NCBI RefSeq assembly: GCF_902459465.1 | Contig: NC_047066.1 | Coordinates: 11,473,047-11,537,046 of the forward strand | Direction: 5' to 3' | Source: Asterias rubens | Lineage: Eukaryota; Echinodermata; Asteroidea; Forcipulatida; Asteriidae | Length of the DNA: 64,000 nt | In this document: positions 56,309-64,000 of the stretch, in pieces | How the letters are laid out: every line of letters starts with the position of its first letter | Position numbering within the stretch: position 1 is the stretch's first letter | Notes under the pieces: model-generated | The model's input: the letters and a program-made list of their open reading frames with translations, nothing else | What the model was told of the DNA's origin: nothing | Databases searched by the model: none | Position numbers and translations under genes: made by a program

Positions 56309-59300
56309 CTGGTAGGTGGAGAAATGATAACATTGGAACTAATTAAAGTTTATTCCCATCAAATGGTTATTTCTGAAGTCTTATCACACACAAGTTTTTC
56401 TCTCATAAGGTTAAGACAAATCAGATCTACATCTTTTTCCTACAATAATAGTCTTTTTGCCCAAGTCTGATACCATGCAGGAACGATACTTTAAACATTC
56501 AGAGAATTTTACATGAGACAAATAGTATGTCACGAACTAGCTATCTCAATTCAAGTTATACCTGTCATAAGTTTGCTGCCACCTAGCGTTTCGAAGGCTC
56601 CCATTACATTTATAATTTTTGCAAGTTAACAACTTTGGCTGCGTATAGCAGCTCAAAGCCAACCCCTAAAAAAGATGGCGTCCGTCAAGAACTATCTATA
56701 TGCACACAATTGTTGGAACCCTAATTTTGTTTCTGCAGACCCACTTTCACAAATCCTCACCCCATTGATAGTGATTTCCAAGCTTCTTGCGGGGGGGGGG
56801 GGGGGGGTGGAGGCTCATATCTCACCTTTCTGTATGATAATGATGTGTTCTAAGATAGAGACTCTGTCCCTTAGATGAGCGATCTCCAATAAAAGAGCCT
56901 CAAGCTCAACAGCCTGGAGAAAGAAATGACAACACCATGAGGAAATGCAAGTACAGTACAATAACATGTAAGGTTTGTTTAAAAAAATACTTCTGTAAGA
57001 GGGTTGACCCCCCCCAAACATGAATAATATCTCAACCTCTTTCTAGAATGAATGGTTTTAACAATTAATGGTTTATAACCATAATACATGTAGTTACCAC
57101 TCGCACAGTAATTTGTCCTCAGTGTTATACTTACCGATACATTAAGACCATGCGCATTTCCGTTGGAGCCCATTGGTCCTGGTGGTCCCGGCGATCCTGG
57201 TATACCTAATTAGAAAATGGAGAAACTTTTAATTAGTTAATTGGTGTATTTGTCTTAAGTACCGACGAGAGCAATAACAGTTAACTTTGCATTAGACCAA
57301 CAAGGTAATATTGAACTATAAGGAATACCACATGAAACACTTGTAAAATGAACAATGTTATAAAAAATGTTTTAATGTTTAATTAGAAAATCTCATTCAA
57401 ACTTTGTGACCTTTTGCAGTTCAGTGAACAGTTGAGATATTTAAATTAAATTTATAGACCATGCTAATTGCTCTGTGTTCAAAATAGTGGCCTCGTTCAT
57501 TCCAGAGCAGATACTATACACTGGTCATAATGATTGTACAGTTTGTGCCATAATTCACACAAAAATTGAAGACTCTAACAAATAACAGCTGAATGAGTTT
57601 TCGTGCCGTTTTTTCATATCTATCAAGTTGATAAAATCAGACAGTGCAATTGCCATAAAATATTAAATTTATGTTTTTTTTCTATTGTGATTTGATATTG
57701 TGCCTGCAGAAAGTCCACCAGGCTTTGTGGATCTTTTGTAAACATGATGTTCACAGGTTGCATGCCGAGTCAAATATAATACAATATAACGGCTGACGTT
57801 CCGTCTGTTTCGGTTCCTATTCTTTACCTGGTGCAGCCGGACCAGGAGGTCCCGCGGGTCCCATGGGTCCACGAGGACCAACATCCCCCGTCCGTCCATC
57901 AGCCCCTCGTGCCCCATCCTGACCGGGTAGACCACTCGGTCCCATGGGTCCAGGCAGCCCAGGATGACCCATCAGACCTCTGGCTCCAGTAGGTCCACGG
58001 GGTCCGGCAGGGCCTGCTGGACCAGTCACTGTGTGGACCGATGGGATGCCGGGCTGGGGTGCACTGGCCGGAATGTGATTAACAACGGAGTCCATCTGTG
58101 GTGAATATGAGCCTGATATCTAGGGGCAAAGACAACCAATACATTTAAGACATAGTAATATTATGAACAAACCCCAAAAGACAGATTATAGAGTTTTACT
58201 TTGAAAAGTTGAAACTCAATATAAAAACTATACAACACAGTTCAAACATTTATCAGATTTTGTTTATCAAAGTAAAGAGGTTTAAACTCAACAATAAAAC
58301 GAACAATAAATAATCGATGCTTTTGCAATAGGCCTATACTCAAATAATTGATTTTTGACATAAATACATAATTGGTATACTTTTTTTTTTTTTTTACCAA
58401 CGGTTTTATTATTTTCACAAAGAATAGGCATTTACAAGTGCTCGATGAAACACGGTCATTTGAGTGAGGGGAGATTGGTTTGATAATTATTGTGTAACAC
58501 TGGATATTGACCACTTTGCAATTTAAACAAGAGCAGCGCATGGGCTGACTGAGAGCAAATGTAAAGAGTTTATATTATCCAAAAATGAAAAACAAATCAA
58601 CCAACCAAGTAAACAAACAAATTGTGACTAAAAAATTAACAATTAAAAATTACTCACCAAAAGGTCCACTTTATGCCGTAGATCTTCTATTTGGGAACAA
58701 TTGAAGCACACTGTGAGAGGGTTTTTTGAAAATGGTTTAGGGGTTAAAAGGAGAAAAGGGAAGAATTAATTAGGAAAATGACAGGAAGATAACCCGAAAA
58801 GCAAGAGCAAAAGCAAAAATTAATGCCAGAAAAAGTTTATTTCCGTTATCACTATTTTGAGACAGAGCGAAACATTTGAGTTTGGTCATTGTACATGTGC
58901 TTGTTGTTTGTACCTTAGTAGAACAATTGAAATAATTTATACTTACAGGGAAGTTATACAGAATTAGTTTTTGAAAGCAAAACAGTTGCTGGTAGTGTAA
59001 TCCACCATAATACATGAAGTGACAAACCTGTAGACGTTTGAGATCGATCGGCCATCGGGGTCACGAGAAAATAGTGAAAAACCGATGACACATTTTTCTT
59101 TGCATGCCACCGATTAAAACTATAGAATTAATAACGCACAGAGTTTTATTTATTTCCCATCAAATGACATTTCAGACAGAAATATTTCAAGGGATGTCCT
59201 CTACTATCATTGAACCGTGTAAACAGTTTTATGTAAATCTGTGATCTAAGATAAGTTCTTTTCTTACAAATTCTGTAATGTCCCTTTGAGACAAGAATGT

Positions 59301-60595
59301 GCAAGCTATTCAATTAATCCACATAAGAAGATCCGAGGTTGAATGCTCTAGAATGCCAACAGCCATTCCAAGGAATCTGAATACATAATAAGGCTATTGT
59401 GCGAGCCCGTCTGTGATTGGTCAAAAGTGCGTCAACAGGTGCAAATAAACACGATAACAACGCATGATAAAAGGTGCACATAATATAGTGTGTAGTGAAT
59501 GGCGACAATGTGTGCAGTTGTATAGTAATAGTAGTCCATGTACATGTACTGAAAACACATCACGCCATTTTGTTTTGCTGGAATAATGTTCAAGGGTCTT
59601 CAACTATGATGGAATAATATAGCAGCATATCTGCTTATGAAGTCACCGTTTACTCGAGAACATTGGACGTGTAACTGTGAGAGGTCAACAATTCTTTCAG
59701 CTCGTCAAGAATGCAAACAGAAGCTTCAAAACATGGTGTTTGATAATACTTTTTGTGCTTGTTACTCTGTGGAAAATACTTGTCATGTTTGTGGCAACGA
59801 CGTGTAAAGGCAAGGAAATCAAGTGCCGATGTTAAAAGAAAAGCAGCGAAGTGGTGAGTGCATTGTTAAATTATTCCAAAGGAATTGCCATGGGTTTGTA
59901 CAACAACAAAAACAAAGGTACTATTACCACATTAGTTTCAGAACACTAATGCAGTGTATTGTACCAATATTGCGTTAAAAATTGCCAGGAAAAAGGTGTA
60001 TTAAATCTGAAAGCATTTTCGCGAATGGAAAAAGAATGATGAGAAATTGTTGGGAAAAGTTTCCGTATGGCGCCACCACTTTTTCATTCTATATGAAATA
60101 ATATAGTATCTAATTTACCTCGATGAGATATCCCTTTTTGTAAAAATGAGTGAAAAAGTGGTGGCGCCATACGGAAAGTTATCCCTCACTGTTTGATAGA
60201 AACTACATGTGGGTGAAGTCTGTTTATTGTAGAATATTGGTACATTCACCACTGGTGGTTTTTCGTTTGTAGAAAAAAAATGTAAAGTTCAGAACGGCAT
60301 CGAACTGTAGTGTAAAATTTTAGGGTGGCCACAACGTGGTGCATTTTTTTTTCTAAGGGAGCACTCTAACTCTAATTAAAAACGGTTATGCAATTTACTT
60401 TCTTAAAAAAAAAAAAAAAAAAAAAAAAACGTTGAAATGATCACTTTAAAGCTTAAAAACAGTTAATTGATACTCTGGTAATTCGGCAAGCCCTTACCTC
60501 TATCGCAGTTGGGTCCGTTGAATCCTGGACAACACCTTCGTTCAGTTGTTTCCACGGTACGAATTCCAATGTAATAGCGAGGTCGAAACATTATC
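55992..60595 (-). CDS. EMI-domain short collagen, COL26A1/EMID1-like (3' six exons)
   Basis: Minus-strand exons in order: 60595-60498, 58710-58658, 58119-57828, 57205-57135, 56913-56826, 56308-55992. All phases join with GT-AG sites. The first encodes the end of an EMI domain ([20 protein letters not shown] then FNGPNC). Next comes a short helical linker ([17 protein letters not shown]), then about 28 Gly-X-Y triplets, a heptad-like helix ([14 protein letters not shown]) and a 104-residue acidic, Pro/Ser-rich tail. EMI, short collagen and an LRD-x-V-x-ILE helix is the layout of COL26A1 and EMID1, secreted matrix proteins that trimerise. The triplet run has one break (GPAAPGIPG). The signal peptide and EMI N-terminus were not found in 60.6-64.0 kb, so the gene is incomplete. 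COL26A1 and EMID1 cannot be told apart here. Confidence 0.88.
56826..56913 (-). CDS. EMI/collagen gene, helical exon
   Basis: Acceptor ATTTCTTTCTCCAG; 29 codons from [18 protein letters not shown] to IIIIQK; donor GTGAGA. Corresponds to the C-terminal helix of COL26A1/EMID1. Confidence 0.85.
57135..57205 (-). CDS. EMI/collagen gene, second Gly-X-Y exon
   Basis: Acceptor [35 protein letters not shown] then LNVS; donor GTAAGT. Confidence 0.87.
57206..57827. other. Intron of the EMI/collagen gene
   Basis: AT-rich intron. No repeat element recognised. Confidence 0.6.
57828..58119 (-). CDS. EMI/collagen gene, main collagenous exon
   Basis: Acceptor GTCTTTGCCCCTAG; 97 codons plus one base. [17 protein letters not shown] leads into 21 consecutive Gly-X-Y triplets (starting [16 protein letters not shown]). 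Donor GTAAAG. Much higher GC than its introns, as expected of collagen codons. Confidence 0.92.
58658..58710 (-). CDS. EMI/collagen gene, linker exon
   Basis: Acceptor ACCCTCTCACAG; two bases plus 17 codons, [17 protein letters not shown]; donor GTGAGT. The Cys pair could make interchain disulfides (inference). Confidence 0.82.
58711..60051. other. Intron of the EMI/collagen gene
   Basis: AT-rich DNA between two phase-matched exons. Open frames at 58770-59015 and 59314-59603 have no domain support. Confidence 0.6.
60052..60185. mobile_element. Palindromic MITE (CTTTCCGTATGGCGCCACCA), copy 2, 134 bp
   Basis: AAAAGTTTCCGTATGGCGCC at the left, GGCGCCATACGGAAAGTTAT at the right. Loop sequence is the complement of that in 33465-33596. 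Lies in an EMI/collagen intron. Confidence 0.85.
60498..60595 (-). CDS. EMI/collagen gene, C-terminal EMI exon
   Basis: Acceptor GTTTTTTTTTATTTTTAG; one base, 32 codons, one base; donor [26 protein letters not shown] and GPNC match the end of EMI domains (R-Y-x-x-x-x-x-T-V-x-x-x-x-x-x-CCPGF-x-G-x-x-C). Confidence 0.87.
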
Positions 60596-60599
60596 CTAA

Positions 60600-62440
60600 A
60601 AATAAAAAAAAACATTCAAATAATTTATCTTAATAAGGCCTCTAAATTAGCAAGTATTATTTCGAAAATCACCACCGCCTTTATTTCACCGCTGATATTA
60701 CACATGTTGTCTCCGTGCACGCCATGACTGTGCCACACCTTAATACACTCAGCGCCGAATGTAAGCAAAACATTCAATCGTGTGAAACAGGTGTTCTGAC
60801 ATAATTCAACACTTTTTAAACAATTAATTTGTAATTTATAAAATTAAATATCTCCACAACATGGGAGACTCCCATGATTGATTGCTTTAATTGTTTCCAA
60901 ACAAAATCAACACTATTTTTTGGAATAGTTGTGTGACATTGTTACAAACTGTGGCCTGTGGCCATTTGTTGTTGTTGTTTTGCATTTTTGGCTTTCCATA
61001 TTTTTCCAACCTCTTGGGCTGTGAATGTCATGACAATGGTGTTTATTATTGACTCCCAACATGGCGAGAGAAATAATTATTGTGATAACGTCAGGTGAAT
61101 TTGGTCAGTATTTTTACTCGAACAAGTTTACTATCGGTAAATCAAAATAGCGCCCTCTATCGCACAAAAAAACCATATCAATCTCGCCGCCCGCCCGCCC
61201 GAGCTTTGTTATACGTAATTTTTAATATGCCAAAAATCATGCCGTTGTTGCAGCCAGCGTCCATAAAGTCGCTTATTAATTAGGACAGGGCCATACTACA
61301 GTGCCCATTTTCAAAAGTTGCTAAGAACAACTCAATTACGCTTGGCGCAATAACAAACACAAACTATTTCACATTCACCCTTTATACATAAATAGTTTTA
61401 TCCTGCTCGTTTATGCTCAACAGTGAAATGCTAAGCAATGTCTAAAGCAGCTCTATGAAACTGACCACTTATTCAATTGTTTGTGCTCGAAGTTGCTTTT
61501 GGTGTACCCATGTCATTTTGTTCTGCTTATCATGTCATGAATTGTCAAGATGACTTTGTGTGGAAACTTCTGTGCAAAAGAGGTGTGTTTCTTTATGTAC
61601 TTTTTTGGGGAACAACTGCGGAAACCCTCTGCCCATGAGGTCTGCTTCTACCTCCATGGCCCCATCATGTATATAGGGCATCATGGTCACTGGTGTATTC
61701 TGCTTTGCCCTGCGCACACGTGACTGAGTAAAGAAATCACTTGGCAGTGCCATTTCATTGTTGGTTGCCCTGTCATAAGAGCCAGCTGTAAATGGAGACC
61801 AGAGAGAGATAGCCATCCAGCCAGCTTGGTTATCTCAAAGTCTCGCGACTGGAGAGAGACTACATTTTGACGTCTCTATCAACAGACTGCGGAAGTCTTA
61901 TTTACATAGAGAAGTTGTGAATTGTCACCTCGTGGACTTTTGTTTATCGTGGCACGTTTCCAGATTCTTGTCAATTTTTTATTTTGCCTGAGTCTCAGAC
62001 TTGTTAATAAAAAAGGACAAAGAGGAAGGTGACGACAAAGCTCTCAGCCTTAAACAACCCTGTCAGTTTTAAAATATTGTTGGTGGACTGCATGCACCCC
62101 TCTTGGTTTCGTTGTAGGCAAAGTGCCTTCCCTGTTAATATTTATTAACCCTTTCATCTCGGCGTGGGAACAATTTCCTTCACCGCGGGGGAAAAACAAA
62201 TAGTCAAAATTAGATAACGAATTTAGAATCGAACGTGTATACAATACAGGTGAACCAAACTGACCCTAACAATTACCAGGGTGTGATGTTAATTCATGTT
62301 ATAACTCTGTTTGACCACCTCCATGGTTTGACCAATTAACTACGTCTGCTGCCCCTCTCCCTTCTCAAACCATGGAGGAAGCTCATGTTTTCTTGGAGCC
62401 TCGCCTGTGGCATTTTCTGTGTATCTTTATAAGAAACACG
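60600..62440. other. Stretch without recognised gene
   Basis: Probably intron or upstream DNA of the EMI/collagen gene. A 93-codon minus-strand frame at 61535-61816 (starts MAISLWSPFTAGSYDR) has an ATG but no recognised domain, and it lacks the Trp/Cys pattern of an EMI N-terminus. Confidence 0.4.
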
Positions 62441-62442
62441 AT

Positions 62443-62735
62443 TGTTGTGGCCAAGTGGTTTAGAGCACCGGACTTGAATTGTTGTGTTGTATGTGCGTGG
62501 GTTCAATTCCCAAACCAAGTCAACTTCGACCTTGAGGAAGAGACTACATGGTCACAATTTCTTCGTCCTTCGGATGGTACCTAAAGCTGTAGGTTATGTG
62601 TAGTTGAATGCACGTACAAACAATCCAGTACACTTATCGAATCGGAAAAGGGGGCTTTCCCCTTTGTTCTGGAATGGTTGGCTGATGTCGTGCCCATTAC
62701 CCTGTATAAACTCTTACACGTTGTGAATAAAGCGC
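62443..62735 (+). mobile_element. tRNA-derived SINE
   Basis: GTGGCCAAGTGGTTTAGAGC (A box; similar to tRNA-Ser/Leu 5' halves) and GTGGGTTCAATTCCC (B box, 62497-62511) stand about 50 bp apart. The tail AATTTCTTCGTCCTTCGGAT, GGTACCTAAAGCTGTAGG is a typical SINE body. The 3' limit is approximate. Confidence 0.7.
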
Positions 62736-64000
62736 GTTGATGTAATAGGACGTCCTTGGCAACACCCTTAGGAACAGCCGTAACCGTAGCTGTAGATGCC
62801 AACGGATACGGCCTTATCTTACCTACCTATTGCAAAAAAAAAAAAAAAAAAAAAAAAACGAGCGAACTGAGACACTTGTTTGGTGCCAATTATAGCTGAT
62901 AATGCACCAAGAACTACACAACAAAATTATCTGTCTGCAATCCACTTTAAAATTTTAGCGACAAAATCAGCACCACTTTTTAGTATTATCGAATCACGGT
63001 TTCGTCCGTCAATCACTAACCCACACAGTTGGATGTGACATACCTTTGATAAAAGGAAATAACTGCTATGTGAAATGTCACTCGAATAATTTTTCCCTTA
63101 ACATCTATACGACCATAAAAAAGGCTGAAACCAACGGGGGACATAATGGCATCACTGTGCCAAGTTTGAATAGGAATTACTCTTTCACGGCGATAGACTT
63201 TGAATGTGATGGATACCATCCCAAATAATTGTCAATCGCTCTGAGGGTCTTCAAGGAGTCTTCATTTCCAAAGGAATGGGAGTATACAATAAGTACAATT
63301 TGTCCCAATCACAACTTTTTTTCCAACCAAATTAACTCAAACCCCTCGCAATTCATGAAAGGAAGATACTGTTAAAAAACATTCCGTGTTTAACATAATA
63401 TCAAAATACCACTTCCAGGTGACTTTCAGCGGAATAAAGAAAATCAGCCTTCTGCCGACGTCATCACTAAATTTTCTTTGCACTAAAGCGATTCTTGTAC
63501 AACAAGTGTCAGCATGTTAAGGTTGTGTCGTGGTTCAAATAAAAAATGTAGCTCCGAACCCATTCTGTGTGAAATTAAATTCAACGTCCTTCAAACCTGC
63601 AAGGAAGTCAAAGTGTAACGACCGGACATTTTTATCAAAAGAAGTTGTATTATCTCTCGCCCTTGCTTAGAGTGAGATCAAACTACTTATTGTGACATAA
63701 ATTATAATAAAGAAACGTTGACCTTTAGTTGTATTGTGCTGTCGAAGAAATCACAGGTGCTCCATAAAACACATTCGCAAGATGTTTTATTGGCTTCTAT
63801 TTTCGAAGTGACAATTTAAAGGGTTTTGATACCTTTTGTATATGAAGTTTTTGGCCATAACATGAATCCATACTCACTGTGGTTAAAGACGTATACAAAA
63901 TGTAGAAGTTTCAGCTGCATTCGTTGTCAATTTTTTTTAAGAAACAAAATGACAACCACAGAGCAATGTTTTCTGGAGTAAATATGCTAAAAAACTGTTG
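62736..64000. other. Window end, no gene recognised
   Basis: Contains a poly(A) run at 62834-62858 next to a CGGATACGGCC element end. Otherwise AT-rich DNA with no supported exon. Confidence 0.45.

Noticed and set aside
61535..61816. 93-codon minus-strand frame as the 5' exon of the EMI gene
   Set aside because: It has only one Cys and none of the Trp/Cys pattern of an EMI N-terminus; no donor joins it in phase with the exon at 60595.

Overview
The window is animal nuclear DNA, most likely from an echinoderm and possibly a sea star. The evidence is spliced genes with GT-AG introns, AT-rich intergenic DNA, an intact LINE reverse transcriptase, many short palindromic elements and tRNA-derived SINEs. 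No bacterial gene, operon or CRISPR array is present. The species call is inference from gene structure and repeat style; the sequence alone does not prove it.

Left third (1-19.4 kb): almost entirely tandem repeat. A composite minisatellite, made of a 29-bp unit plus a spacer of about 205 bp, runs into a roughly 5.7-kb satellite with a 12-bp unit (ACTGATGCTACA). The whole series then appears a second time after a 100-N gap. The two copies are so alike in order and length that an assembly duplication (the same locus or two haplotypes) is as likely as a true tandem duplication. Single-base indels pile up towards the gap. The long open frames here are by-products of a 12-bp period that is a multiple of three.

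Middle (19.4-36.9 kb): an orphan minus-strand exon, then a 5'-truncated CR1/Jockey-type LINE on the minus strand whose 858-codon frame is uninterrupted. After that comes repeat-rich DNA with several foldback elements and a small minus-strand gene of at least two exons encoding an acidic, charged, ubiquitin-interacting-motif-like protein that I do not recognise. A THAP-like fragment lies near 35.4 kb.

Right half: a complete 15-exon plus-strand gene for peroxisomal acyl-CoA oxidase 3 (ACOX3-like; 36960-49209) encodes 701 residues ending in the peroxisomal signal SKL. All exon phases join without a break. Its introns are full of MITEs, including one inserted inside another. A 161-bp dimeric minisatellite follows at 52.1-54.4 kb. 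The 3' half of a minus-strand EMI-domain, short-collagen gene (COL26A1/EMID1-like; six exons, 60595-55992) comes next, and its 5' exons lie beyond what I could identify. The last 3.4 kb holds a tRNA-derived SINE and no recognised gene. The two main genes are unrelated in function (peroxisomal beta-oxidation and extracellular matrix) and nothing suggests they work together. I found no convincing new biological system; the repeat architecture is the most unusual content.
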